From CABZJG01 sp902512685 (GTDB lineage: Bacteria; Pseudomonadota; Alphaproteobacteria; Rhodobacterales; Rhodobacteraceae), in the NCBI GenBank assembly GCA_051201605.1, contig CP179201.1, positions 3,286,001-3,350,000 on the forward strand: a DNA stretch of 64,000 nt, read 5' to 3'. Both the position numbers and the translations under genes were made by a program. The notes beneath the pieces are model-generated. The model saw only the letters and a program-made list of their open reading frames with translations. It was not told where the DNA came from and searched no databases. Positions 9,526-18,522 of the stretch are shown here, in pieces (position 1 is the first letter of the stretch; each line of letters begins with the position of its first letter).

Positions 9526-9891
9526 ATGAAAATTCAAACCACCAAACCGATTAATTTTGAACATGTATCTGACCTAGAACAACAATTAGGCACTGATGAT
9601 TTTACTAAATTAATTCATCGCTTTAGCCAAGAAATAGAAAACTTAATCAACTTAATTTCAATTACTAAGATCGAGAAGGCTGGCCTTGAAAACCTAATTG
9701 GAAAGGTCCATCAATCTGCCGGTTCCGCTGCAGCTTTGGGCATTATAGGATTACAAAAACAGTTAAATATTATGGAAAGCATCGCCGAAACGGGAAAACC
9801 TGATGATCTTTTGTATGAGCTGACAAATCTGACAGAAATTTGGCAGGTTGCGAAGGCCACTTTTATTAATAAAGGTCTTATGGAAGTTTAG
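9526..9891 (+). CDS. Histidine phosphotransfer (Hpt) domain protein
   Basis: A 121-residue helical protein with a single Hpt motif: HQSAGSAAALG fits the H-x-x-(K/A)-G-S-x-x-x-L-G pattern, with His62 as the probable phosphorylation site. Stand-alone Hpt proteins relay phosphate between hybrid kinases and response regulators. Its divergent neighbour is the NarL-type regulator at 8492, making that protein a candidate partner, by inference from position. The initial AAGGAC and ATG are well spaced. Confidence 0.75.
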   Translation: MKIQTTKPINFEHVSDLEQQLGTDDFTKLIHRFSQEIENLINLISITKIEKAGLENLIGKVHQSAGSAAALGIIGLQKQLNIMESIAETGKPDDLLYELTNLTEIWQVAKATFINKGLMEV

Positions 9892-10001
9892 AGGAAGTAT
9901 GCTATATTTTGTTTGACGATGGGCAGTTTGGGAAGTCGTTTTTAGACGGTTTTTACTATCCTGTTAAAAGCAATAAGTTCTTAAACCTATTGGAGTGTAA
10001 A

Positions 10002-11705
10002 ATGCGGGCCGCCAAAACCGAGTTGGGTAGATCGAAACCTCATCGTCAAGCATCAGAAATCATGAAGTTAGGCCGCATGGGTTCTTTCCATCAAAACCGG
10101 CTTTCTTTTATGCGCGTACTTCTAAGACGCGCTACGTCAGAAAATTGGACCTTTGAGCGGTCTCTTTTTGATATTGACTCACAAGGCGTTGGGCAGTCGA
10201 TATATACAGCCAAAACGGGAAAAAGTCGCTATTCTCTAGTTGCATTTGCAAATGATTTGCCGCCCGAAAAACGCTCTGACCGAGTTATTGCCACGGAATG
10301 GGATGCTAGTTTTGCACTTTTTGACGGTATTCCCACACCATTCGACCTTGCCCGGCTAAGGAAAAATATACCAGCACAGGAAGCTGGTCGCGTGACAAAA
10401 AAAGAGTTAAGCATTTCTCGGGCCAACCGTTCAGTTAGACTTTGGGATCATGTTGTCAATTCATTGGCTGCAGGAGATCAACCAAAGTTAAACTTAATTG
10501 AGGATGTTGGCTATTTAATGCGTACCACAGCGGTATACGGCTCAGGAAAATTTGGTGCGGCTGATCGGGAAACACTATTGGAGCGCCCGGAGTTTCAAGG
10601 GTCGTTTCAAGTTGAAATGCTTACTGTGTACTTGATTAGAACTTTTGTAATGGATCTAGTAGAGCATATGGCCCATACAAAAGCCCCAGAAACAGCTGTA
10701 AAATTGAAACCATCGCTTCGCCGTAAGTTTGGTATTGGCAACTCAACTGGCTTAGGCATGGCCCCTTTTCTAATTAAGCATCCAATGCTTTTGAATAATT
10801 GGATTGCAGCCAAAGAAGAGGCTTTGGCTAGAGTGCGCAACGTCGAATGGGTGGCCCAAAAAGATTTTCAAATTTTCACCTCCCTTTTACCAAGAGCTGT
10901 AAAAAATATTGAGAATTGGCGCTCAGAACACCCGATTCAAAGAGAAAAACTGACTGCTTTAAAGCAAGATCTCGCGATTTTGAGTCCGAAAATCGAAAGC
11001 CTTGATCAGAATATCGCTTTTCTGTGGGACAGTTTGTACTATTGGGCCGAAAAAAAACTTAGCCTTGAAGGTCAAGAGTTGCTCGTCTCTCTTATGTTAG
11101 AGCCCTATGGGGATATGATTGACGACCTAAGCAACTGTATGAGCGCTGACGAAATCAAAGGGTTCCGCATAAATGGTTCCATGACAGTAGGACGCTTGAA
11201 TCATGTCCTTGAGACAATATATGATTGGGCTCTTAAGATTGATTGGAGCAAAAAATCGACCAATGCAAGAGCATGGTACATATCAGAAGAAAAGCTTGAG
11301 CCACGGTTAGGTGAACGGTTTGAAGAAGATATTGCAGATTATGAGCAGCCTTTACAGCCAGGACGCGATGCCGCTGCTCTTTCGAAGGCACTATCTACTT
11401 GGAATGACCATCAGCAAATAGCAGCTTTTTTAGTAGCTCACCCAGAACACCGCCACACTGTACGACGTATCCAAATCGTCTCAAGGTTTGAATATGCTGA
11501 AATTCGCGACAATACTATTGATGCAAGAATGCTTCCTATAGATTTATTAAGAGCAAAGCTTGCGTTTTTTGGCGCGTGCCACTTTGATCCACGCTCAGAT
11601 AGGTGGGTGCGCATAAACATGTTCAAAGATGCTCCATTTCCTCATGAGCTAACCAGCCAAGAAACTGATGACTGGACCTATCCTACTTTAAAGCCTCAAA
11701 CATGA
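10002..11705 (+). CDS. Conserved hypothetical protein, coupled to DUF3726 gene
   Basis: A 567-residue, probably soluble protein that I cannot assign to a characterised family. The segment from about residue 20 (KLGRMGSFHQNRLSFMR) looks conserved and basic; charged helical stretches fill the rest, with no signal peptide or membrane segment. The frame opens at 9909, but the ATG at 10002 has GGAG seven bases upstream and is preferred. Its last codons overlap the DUF3726 gene by ATGA (11702-11705), so the two are probably translated together and may act together. Confidence 0.75.
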   Translation: MRAAKTELGRSKPHRQASEIMKLGRMGSFHQNRLSFMRVLLRRATSENWTFERSLFDIDSQGVGQSIYTAKTGKSRYSLVAFANDLPPEKRSDRVIATEWDASFALFDGIPTPFDLARLRKNIPAQEAGRVTKKELSISRANRSVRLWDHVVNSLAAGDQPKLNLIEDVGYLMRTTAVYGSGKFGAADRETLLERPEFQGSFQVEMLTVYLIRTFVMDLVEHMAHTKAPETAVKLKPSLRRKFGIGNSTGLGMAPFLIKHPMLLNNWIAAKEEALARVRNVEWVAQKDFQIFTSLLPRAVKNIENWRSEHPIQREKLTALKQDLAILSPKIESLDQNIAFLWDSLYYWAEKKLSLEGQELLVSLMLEPYGDMIDDLSNCMSADEIKGFRINGSMTVGRLNHVLETIYDWALKIDWSKKSTNARAWYISEEKLEPRLGERFEEDIADYEQPLQPGRDAAALSKALSTWNDHQQIAAFLVAHPEHRHTVRRIQIVSRFEYAEIRDNTIDARMLPIDLLRAKLAFFGACHFDPRSDRWVRINMFKDAPFPHELTSQETDDWTYPTLKPQT

Positions 11706-12280
11706 GCTATTCTTTAAATGAATACGAAGCGCTTGCACTAAGAGCCGCGCGCGGTGCTGGCCTTTCATGGGGACTAGCTGAAGAGGCTGGAAAGGCAGTT
11801 AAAATTTTATCCTCCCTTGGGCTTGAGTCTGCTCAAATTTTACTAGAGGCACTGGAGGCGCCGAAAAGCAATAGTGCCTTGCTGCTAGGGCCGCAATTGT
11901 GCGACGCACCTGATCAGCTGTCTAAAACGACGCTTTCAGCGCCAGTACATACCCCAGGCTTTTTGGTTGCATTTATTTCTTTGACCTGTGCTGCAACGGA
12001 TCAATGCATTTACTGTAAATGGCAGGACTTTGAAGTTTATATAAAAGACCAAGAACTTTTTGCGGTTTCTCTGAAAGGGTTTAATGTAACAACTGTCGCC
12101 CCGCTTTGGATTGGACTTGCAAAGGCTCCGAAAGGGAAAAAGCAAATAGCCCTCGATAGAGCAATAATTTCTGACCATCATTACGAAAACTTGACGGCTT
12201 TAGCATTTAAAACTTATGCCCCGTCAACAGAGGCCAGCCGGATTGCCGGGGCTGGGGCCGGATTGAACGACAATGATTAA
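11702..12280 (+). CDS. DUF3726 domain protein
   Basis: A 192-residue protein that fits the DUF3726 family known from Rhodobacterales and Rhizobiales: the N-terminal segment YEALALRAARGAGLSWGLAE and a C-terminal half ending in ATEASRIAGAGAG-type sequence (here STEASRIAGAGAG). No enzymatic function is established for the family. It is coupled to the preceding gene by an ATGA overlap and converges on petC. Confidence 0.8.
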   Translation: MSYSLNEYEALALRAARGAGLSWGLAEEAGKAVKILSSLGLESAQILLEALEAPKSNSALLLGPQLCDAPDQLSKTTLSAPVHTPGFLVAFISLTCAATDQCIYCKWQDFEVYIKDQELFAVSLKGFNVTTVAPLWIGLAKAPKGKKQIALDRAIISDHHYENLTALAFKTYAPSTEASRIAGAGAGLNDND

Positions 12281-12335
12281 TTTCTAAAGTTAATCAGGCA
12301 CTAAAGGATATATCCCTAACACCCCTCAGCCTGGC

Positions 12336-12366
12336 TAAAATAAAAGCCCCGCCATAAAGGCGAGGT
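12336..12366 (-). terminator. Terminator of the petABC operon
   Basis: Read on the minus strand, CCTCGCC (12365-12359) pairs with GGCGGGG (12353-12347) through one T-G wobble, with a five-base loop, followed by CTTTTATTTTA. It lies 29 bases beyond the petC stop and so ends the petABC transcript. The opposite strand shows a weaker version that could serve the DUF3726 gene. Confidence 0.8.
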
Positions 12367-12394
12367 TAAATTAGTTAGCCAAAAATACTTGATT

Positions 12395-13183
12395 TTAGGA
12401 TTTATTGTACTTGATCGGCGCCCAAATCCGCTTGTTTGTTAGATAAAGCAAGACCGATAAAATCACCAAAATAAAGACACCAAGGAAACCCGCATACTGG
12501 CGCGCCATCATTTTTGGTTCAGCCGCCCACATCAAAAATGCTGCAATATCCATTGATTCATGGTGCAGATCATTCGAATGACCATCGTCAAAATCAACAT
12601 CACCACCAGACAATGGAGGCGCCATTGAAATCCATCCACCAGGAAAAGCAGTGTTCTCATATAGGGTCACTCCGGCTTCTTCTTTTTCTTTGCCAGTGTA
12701 ACCGGTTAAAAGAGACGCGATATATTCTGCTCCCCCCATACCATTAATCAATTGACTAATGCCTGTGCCGTATGGACCGTGAAAGCCTGCGCGTGCTTTT
12801 GCCATCATCGATAAATCAGGGGCGCCTACGGCGGTATTTTCTGGAAAGTGATCCACAGGTTTGGCTTCTCTAAAGTCTTCCAAGTCTGCATCATAGACTT
12901 CAAAGTTTTTTGCATAAGCACGCACTTGATCTTCTGAGTAATGCGGCCCACCCTCGTCAGCTAGTGTGCGGATGGGCACATATTTCAATCCATGACAACT
13001 GGCACAAACTTCAGTATAAACCTTTAGCCCGCGTTGCAATTGTGCTTGGTCAAAAGTTCCAAATGGGCCTTCGAACGAGAACTGGTAATCCTCTATATGC
13101 TGCTCACCTCCGCCTGCTGCAAAGGCACCAGACATAGATAGGGCCAGTGCTGCAATAGCGCTCAGAGTAAGTTTTTTGAACAT
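12395..13183 (-). CDS. petC: Cytochrome c1 subunit of the bc1 complex
   Basis: A 262-residue cytochrome c1. A signal peptide (about 1-22, ending AFA) exports the haem domain to the periplasm. The haem c motif is CASCH at residues 60-64, Met187 in WISMAPP is the probable axial ligand, and a C-terminal anchor spans about 231-250 before the basic tail. It passes electrons from the Rieske protein to soluble or membrane cytochromes c. Last gene of petABC, 18 bases after petB. Confidence 0.97.
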   Translation of the reverse strand: MFKKLTLSAIAALALSMSGAFAAGGGEQHIEDYQFSFEGPFGTFDQAQLQRGLKVYTEVCASCHGLKYVPIRTLADEGGPHYSEDQVRAYAKNFEVYDADLEDFREAKPVDHFPENTAVGAPDLSMMAKARAGFHGPYGTGISQLINGMGGAEYIASLLTGYTGKEKEEAGVTLYENTAFPGGWISMAPPLSGGDVDFDDGHSNDLHHESMDIAAFLMWAAEPKMMARQYAGFLGVFILVILSVLLYLTNKRIWAPIKYNKS

Positions 13184-13201
13184 TAGTTTCTGTCCCTTTT
13201 G

Positions 13202-14527
13202 TTATTCTGCCGGTGAGGCATCTTTCTTGCCATGCTGCGCTTCAAAATCTTCTTCGATAGTCGCAGGCTGAGGAAGCGGTTTTTCAAGCACACCCATTAA
13301 AGGAAGAATGACTAGAAAATAAGCAAACCAGTAGGTTGCCGCAATTAGTGAAAAGCTGGCATATGGTTCTTCTGCAGGCATTGCGCCCAACCACATTAGC
13401 AATACGAAGTCCACGATAAGCAAAGCAAACCACCATTTTAGCATCGGGCGATACCGCGCAGACCTAACCGATGATGTATCCAGCCAAGGCGCCAGCGCCA
13501 TGACTGCAATAGCCCCAAACATTGCAAGAACTCCAAACACCTTGGCATCAATAATTCCGCCAGTGAGGAAGCTTACAAACTGCACAACCCAAACCTCAGA
13601 GGTGAAAGCACGCAGGATTGCGTAGAAAGGCAATAGATACCATTCCGGCACAATATGCGCCGGTGTCACCAGAGCATTGGCTTCTATGTAGTTATCTGGG
13701 TGTCCCAGATAATTTGGCATAAATCCTACGATCGCAAAAAAGACTATCAAAATGATAGCAAGTGCAAACAAATCTTTAATTACGAAGTAAGGCCAGAAAG
13801 GCACTGTATCTTTTTGCGCTTCTTCTTTCGACCCGCGCCGTACTTCTACACCTGTTGGGTTATTGTTTCCCGTCGTGTGAAACGCCCAGATGTGCACGAT
13901 AACTAACCCAGCAATCAGAAATGGCAGTAAGTAGTGTAAACTGAAGAAACGATTTAAAGTTGCGTTGTCCACTGCCGGCCCACCGAGCAACCAAGCCTGC
14001 AGCGGTTCACCTATAAATGGGAGCGCTCCAAAAAGGCCGGTAATAACTGTGGCACCCCAAAAGGACATCTGCCCCCAAGGTAGTACATAGCCCATAAAAA
14101 CCGTCGCCATCATCAAAACGTATATTATCATCCCGATAATCCATGTGACTTCTCGTGGGGCTTTGTAAGACCCATAGTAAAGGCCACGAAAGATATGGGC
14201 ATAAACCGCTACAAAGAATAAAGACGCGCCATTCATGTGCAAATAGCGGATCATATGACCACCGTTAACATCACGCATGATATGCTCAACCGATGCAAAT
14301 GCCATATCTACATGCGGAGTATAGTGCATCACCAAAACAATGCCTGTAATGATTTGCAAAGCCAAACAAAACGTCAAAACAATGCCCCAAATCCACATCC
14401 AGTTAAGGTTTTTTGGTGTTGGGATCATCAAGGTATCGTAAAGCAGGCCTACAATAGGCAGCCGTGAATGCAGCCATTTTTCTCCAGAAGATTTTGGTTC
14501 GTAATGGTCGTGAGGAATTCCAGCCAT
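13202..14527 (-). CDS. petB: Cytochrome b subunit of the bc1 complex
   Basis: A 441-residue polytopic cytochrome b, normal length for Rhodobacterales. It carries the haem b ligand helices (HYTPHVDMAF and HMNGASLFF regions; HYLLPFLIAGLVIVHIWAFH), the quinol-site PEWYLLPFYAILR segment, and a hydrophilic C-terminal extension. It forms the Qo and Qi sites in the inner membrane. Middle gene of petABC, 12 bases after petA. Confidence 0.98.
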   Translation of the reverse strand: MAGIPHDHYEPKSSGEKWLHSRLPIVGLLYDTLMIPTPKNLNWMWIWGIVLTFCLALQIITGIVLVMHYTPHVDMAFASVEHIMRDVNGGHMIRYLHMNGASLFFVAVYAHIFRGLYYGSYKAPREVTWIIGMIIYVLMMATVFMGYVLPWGQMSFWGATVITGLFGALPFIGEPLQAWLLGGPAVDNATLNRFFSLHYLLPFLIAGLVIVHIWAFHTTGNNNPTGVEVRRGSKEEAQKDTVPFWPYFVIKDLFALAIILIVFFAIVGFMPNYLGHPDNYIEANALVTPAHIVPEWYLLPFYAILRAFTSEVWVVQFVSFLTGGIIDAKVFGVLAMFGAIAVMALAPWLDTSSVRSARYRPMLKWWFALLIVDFVLLMWLGAMPAEEPYASFSLIAATYWFAYFLVILPLMGVLEKPLPQPATIEEDFEAQHGKKDASPAE

Positions 14528-14539
14528 ACTATACGCTCC

Positions 14540-15100
14540 TTAACCAAGTTTAATCGTGGTTGAATCTACAAATTTTGCGATGGGCACCTGAAGATTTTCA
14601 GGAGCTGGACCTTTGCGGATTCGGCCTGACGTATCATAATGGGACCCATGGCAAGGACAAAACCACCCATGAAAATCTCCAGCACCATCGCCAAGAGGTA
14701 CGCAGCCCAAGTGGGTACAAACGCCCATCATCACAAGCCATTCACCTGTTTCGTCCATGGCACGGTTTTGGTCTGACGCATCTAATTCAGGCGCGTTTTT
14801 GTTGCGCGCAGAGACATCGATCAGTTCAGCTAGCTCAACAGCACGGGCCTCAGAGATTTCTTTTTCAGTTCTGCGGCGGATAAAAACTGGTTTGCCCAGC
14901 CACTTTACAGTCAATTGCGTTCCCGGGGCTATTTCTGAAATATCAACGCGAATCGACGAGAGCGCTTTGACATCAGCCGATGGATTCATTTGGTTCACCA
15001 AAGGCCAAATTGCGGCGCTTGCACCTACTGTGCCTGTACCAGCCACGGCATAATATAGAAAGTCTCTGCGTGTGCCTTCGTGATCTTCTGCGTGTGACAC
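14540..15100 (-). CDS. petA: Rieske iron-sulfur subunit of the bc1 complex
   Basis: A 186-residue Rieske protein. A Tat-type N-terminus (TRRDFLYYAVAGTG) forms an uncleaved membrane anchor. The 2Fe-2S ligands are in CTHLGC (Cys128, His130) and CPCHGSH (Cys148, His151), with Cys133 and Cys150 forming the disulfide. It oxidises quinol at the Qo site and hands the electron to cytochrome c1. First gene of petABC. Confidence 0.97.
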   Translation of the reverse strand: MSHAEDHEGTRRDFLYYAVAGTGTVGASAAIWPLVNQMNPSADVKALSSIRVDISEIAPGTQLTVKWLGKPVFIRRRTEKEISEARAVELAELIDVSARNKNAPELDASDQNRAMDETGEWLVMMGVCTHLGCVPLGDGAGDFHGWFCPCHGSHYDTSGRIRKGPAPENLQVPIAKFVDSTTIKLG

Positions 15101-15484
15101 GAGGTAAGCTCCATTTGTTAACTGGGCTTTGCGCCCTATATTTCGATTTTCGATCCAAAGATCATAACCTTTTGATAGGCTATTTGATAGGCTGTTTAAC
15201 GAGGGTTACGCCCTGCGTCTAGCACAGGATGCTAACCGCGCCTTTTTATCGCGGATGTTTCACAAGTTTTAGCTTTTTTTGACTATTTGAAGAAATAAAT
15301 TGCCGTAAATCCCTCGTATTAAACTTAAATATTGAAGTTGGTTCCATTTTCTTGGAAGAATGATGCCCCAACTTAGGCAATTCTTATGTCCAACCCAATT
15401 GCAAGTTGGCAAACTCATGTTTGAAAATACTGTATCTTGCCTGATTCTTGCTTAACTCAAAAGTTAGGAAGGTCGCCCGACGGA
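15101..15484. other. Intergenic region upstream of petA
   Basis: This 384-base gap lies between petA and the 3' end of ilvE and should contain the petABC promoter. A 12-bp tandem direct repeat (TTTGATAGGCT plus A or G) occupies 15171-15194, about 70 bases upstream of petA. No coding frame with family character was seen, and no clear terminator for ilvE. Confidence 0.4.
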
Positions 15485-16354
15485 TCAGACCCTCACCAAT
15501 TTTTCGTAGCTTTCCGAAATATCACGGGTGAGCGCACCTACTTCGAAACTATAGTCGCCTATTTGCCCAACTGGGGTTACTTCTGCAGCTGTTCCTGTTA
15601 ACCAACATTGCTCAAAACTTTCAAGCTCCTCAGGCATTATATGGCGCTCTATTACTTCCACGCCTTTTTCTCGCAGCATTTTAATAACGGTTTGACGTGT
15701 CAAACCATTCAAAAATGAATCCGGTGTCGGCGTGTGAACTTCCCCATTTTTTACAAAAAATATGTTTGCCCCGGTAGCCTCGGCTATATAGCCGCGATAA
15801 TCAAACATCATAGCATCGCTACAGCCTTTGGCCTCTGCTGCATGTTTGGACATTGTTGCGATCATATAGAGCCCCGCAGCTTTTGCTTGAGAAGGTGCAG
15901 TGGCCGGATCCGGACGGCGCCATTTCGCAATATCGAGTTTTGCACCCTTCATTTTGGCATCTCCGTAGTAATTTCCCCAAAACCAAACTGCTATCGCCAT
16001 CCTGACAGGGTTCCGCGCTGACGCAACGCCCATATCTTGCCCGGCGCCGCGCCAAGCAAATGCCCGAACATAGGCGTCAGTTAAACCATTGGCTTTTAGC
16101 GCGGTTTCTTTTGCTTGCTCAATTTCATCAACAGAATAAGGGATATCAAAATCTACTAACTTGGCAGAGGCAATCAACCTTTCAGAATGTTCTCGACTTT
16201 TGAAAATTTTACCATTGTAAGCGCGCTCCCCTTCAAAAACAGAGCTGGCGTAATGCATGGCATGAGTAAGCACATGTACGTTTGCTTCACGCCAATCAAT
16301 AAGGTGGCCGTCCAACCAAATTTTGCCGTCGCGATCGTCATATCCTCTTTCCAT
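15485..16354 (-). CDS. ilvE: Branched-chain amino acid aminotransferase
   Basis: A 289-residue fold-type IV PLP enzyme for the last step of Val, Leu and Ile synthesis, or the first of their breakdown. HAMHYASSVFEGERAY and the PLP-lysine region PSQAKAAGLYM fit BCAT, as do GYIAEATGANIFFVKNGE and LNGLTRQTVIKM. The start at 16354 gives the family N-terminus. It sits between petABC and the divergent petP-petR pair. Confidence 0.93.
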   Translation of the reverse strand: MERGYDDRDGKIWLDGHLIDWREANVHVLTHAMHYASSVFEGERAYNGKIFKSREHSERLIASAKLVDFDIPYSVDEIEQAKETALKANGLTDAYVRAFAWRGAGQDMGVASARNPVRMAIAVWFWGNYYGDAKMKGAKLDIAKWRRPDPATAPSQAKAAGLYMIATMSKHAAEAKGCSDAMMFDYRGYIAEATGANIFFVKNGEVHTPTPDSFLNGLTRQTVIKMLREKGVEVIERHIMPEELESFEQCWLTGTAAEVTPVGQIGDYSFEVGALTRDISESYEKLVRV

Positions 16355-16520
16355 GACATGCCCCTTTTTGCTTCATCCAATGGATGCCTTTGCGAAAATT
16401 TCAATAATATGTCCGATGTGGTCATATTATTCCAAAAAAACTGTGAGTCGCTAGCAGTTGCCTCTTGGAATGTCAACAAGGCTGACATAAACTTTGATTA
16501 TTCAAAATGCAGGAGGTTTT

Positions 16521-17033
16521 ATGGAGAGCGCCCTATCATCTCACCATGACAAAGGCCAAGCTTTGCTCTATTTGACTGACGAGCAACTCCGTCAAGGCAT
16601 CGAGGCGATGTTTTTTGCCTATCGAGGCTTTACCGCTGACCCAGACTTAATATTGGAGCAATTTTCTTATGGGCGGGCTCATCATCGAGCGCTGCATTTT
16701 ATAAAGGGCGCGCCTGGAACAACAGTCAATAATTTGCTGAATATCCTTGGTGTCACCAAACAGTCATTAAACCGGGTATTGCGCTCTTTGATTGAAGATG
16801 GTTTGGTTGAAAGCCATATCGGAAAAAAAGATCGTCGCAAGCGTCATTTATTTTTAACTTCCGAGGGTATTAAGCTAGAGCAAAAACTCTCTAATGCACA
16901 GCGCCTACGCATGCGAAGCGCTTTTCGTACAGCAGGACCAGAGGCTGTTGCAGGTTTTCGAACCGTATTAGAAGCCATGATGGACCCTAAGATGCGTATT
17001 ACTTATACCAACATGCGCGATAGTGGGGGCTAG
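16521..17033 (+). CDS. petP: MarR-family regulator PetP
   Basis: A 170-residue MarR-type winged-helix protein: TTVNNLLNILGVTKQSLNRV forms the helix-turn-helix and the DRRKRHLFLT wing follows. The frame opens at a TTG at 16494, but AGGAGG (16511-16516) before the ATG at 16521 settles the start. It is immediately followed by an OmpR-type regulator. In Rhodobacter capsulatus petP and petR lie beside the bc1 operon and PetR is needed for growth; the same pair here, one gene away from petABC, supports the names. Confidence 0.85.
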   Translation: MESALSSHHDKGQALLYLTDEQLRQGIEAMFFAYRGFTADPDLILEQFSYGRAHHRALHFIKGAPGTTVNNLLNILGVTKQSLNRVLRSLIEDGLVESHIGKKDRRKRHLFLTSEGIKLEQKLSNAQRLRMRSAFRTAGPEAVAGFRTVLEAMMDPKMRITYTNMRDSGG

Positions 17034-17039
17034 CAATCC

Positions 17040-17732
17040 ATGCAAACCCATCTATTGGTTGTTGATGACGACGAACGCATACGCTTACTTTTACAAAAAT
17101 ATCTGATCAGAAATGACTTTCTGGTATCCATTGCGCGGGACGCAGCACATGCGCGAAGGCTATTGGTAGGTCTTGAATTCGACATGATAATACTTGATGT
17201 TATGATGCCTGGTGAGGATGGTATTAGCCTAACGCAAGACCTTCGCCGAACAGCCGCTATTCCGATTTTACTTCTGACAGCAAAAAATGAGATAGATGAT
17301 CGAATATCTGGTCTTGAAGCAGGAGCAGATGATTATCTTGCAAAACCTTTTGAACCAAAAGAACTGCTGCTTAGAATTAACTCTATTTTACGCCGCTTGC
17401 CCGACCCAAAAGAAGAACAAATTCTGCCTAAAATCATAACCCTAGGTCCTACAAGGTATGATTTAGAGCGAGGAGAGCTTTGGCATGGTGAGGACCAAAT
17501 TCGACTGACCGCGACCGAGGGCCAACTGATGCGAATTTTTGCTGCCAGCGCTGGAGAACCAGTTAGCCGGGCGCATTTGGTGAGCGAAATGGGACGTGGC
17601 GCCGATCTTGCACAAGACAGAGCCATTGATGTGCAAATAACACGGCTTAGGCGAAAAATCGAAGTGAACCCAAAAGAACCGCGTTATCTTCAAACCGTGC
17701 GTGGATCAGGCTACATGCTGACACCAGACTAA
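17040..17732 (+). CDS. petR: OmpR-family response regulator PetR
   Basis: A 230-residue receiver plus winged-helix regulator. Asp53 in ILDVMMPGEDG is the phospho-acceptor, LLTAK and AKPFEPKELLLRI complete the receiver, and the C-terminal OmpR DNA-binding domain (about 130-228) ends in LQTVRGSGYML. It starts six bases after petP and is expected to be co-transcribed. Its 3' end overlaps the convergent ubiG by four bases. No sensor kinase is adjacent, as is also the case for petPR in Rhodobacter. Confidence 0.9.
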   Translation: MQTHLLVVDDDERIRLLLQKYLIRNDFLVSIARDAAHARRLLVGLEFDMIILDVMMPGEDGISLTQDLRRTAAIPILLLTAKNEIDDRISGLEAGADDYLAKPFEPKELLLRINSILRRLPDPKEEQILPKIITLGPTRYDLERGELWHGEDQIRLTATEGQLMRIFAASAGEPVSRAHLVSEMGRGADLAQDRAIDVQITRLRRKIEVNPKEPRYLQTVRGSGYMLTPD

Positions 17733-18472
17733 GGCTTAAGGCTTGCAGTGACATAATTCACGCTAAGGTCTCGATCAGAAAGCCGCCATTGCCAACTCAG
17801 TGGATTGAAAACAAACCCCTTGCGATCTACTGGGTCAAGCTTGGCTTGTCGGATCAGTTCGCTCAGTTCATCTGGCGTAATGAACTTTGACCACTGATGT
17901 GTTCCTTTTGGCAACCACCGCATGACGTATTCAGCGCCGATGATGGCCATGGCAAAACTTCTTGGGTTACGATTGATCGTTGAGCAAATCATCAAACCGC
18001 CAGTTTTCAACAATTCTTGACAGGATGTAAGATAAGATTGCGGATCAGCCACATGCTCAATCACTTCCATATTGAGAACAACATCAAACTGCTCAGACTT
18101 TTCGACAAGAGCTTCTGCTGTCCCGGCACGATAATCAATCTTTAGTTGGGATTGCTTTGCATGCATCTTGGCTACTGGGATATTGCCTTCGGCAGCATCA
18201 ACCCCCACAACCGTCGCACCCAGCCTTGCCATCGGTTCACATAAAAGCCCCCCGCCACAACCAATGTCCAGAATTCTGAGGCCTTTGAATGGTTCTTCCA
18301 AACTCAAATCACAATCAAATTCTGCGGAAATTTGACTTATGATATAGTCGAGACGGCAAGGATTAAGCATATGCAAAGGTTTGAACTTGCCATGAGGGTC
18401 CCACCATTCAGCCGCCATGCGTTCGAATTTGGCGATCTCCAAAGGGTCGACAGTCGAATTTGAGGCTTGCAT
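17729..18472 (-). CDS. ubiG: Ubiquinone biosynthesis O-methyltransferase UbiG
   Basis: A 247-residue class I SAM methyltransferase that performs the two O-methylations of ubiquinone synthesis. The family N-terminus NSTVDPLEIAKFERMAAEWW, HMLNPCRLDYI, and the SAM-binding loop LDIGCGGGLLCEPMARLGA are present. Far longer frames open up to 18787, but they would overlap the divergent pip gene; the ATG at 18472 has GGAG seven bases upstream and gives the usual length. Confidence 0.95.
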   Translation of the reverse strand: MQASNSTVDPLEIAKFERMAAEWWDPHGKFKPLHMLNPCRLDYIISQISAEFDCDLSLEEPFKGLRILDIGCGGGLLCEPMARLGATVVGVDAAEGNIPVAKMHAKQSQLKIDYRAGTAEALVEKSEQFDVVLNMEVIEHVADPQSYLTSCQELLKTGGLMICSTINRNPRSFAMAIIGAEYVMRWLPKGTHQWSKFITPDELSELIRQAKLDPVDRKGFVFNPLSWQWRLSDRDLSVNYVTASLKP

Positions 18473-18522
18473 ATTTTGCTCCGTCTGGTCATTTGCATTC
18501 ATAATCTCATATATAGGTTCAC

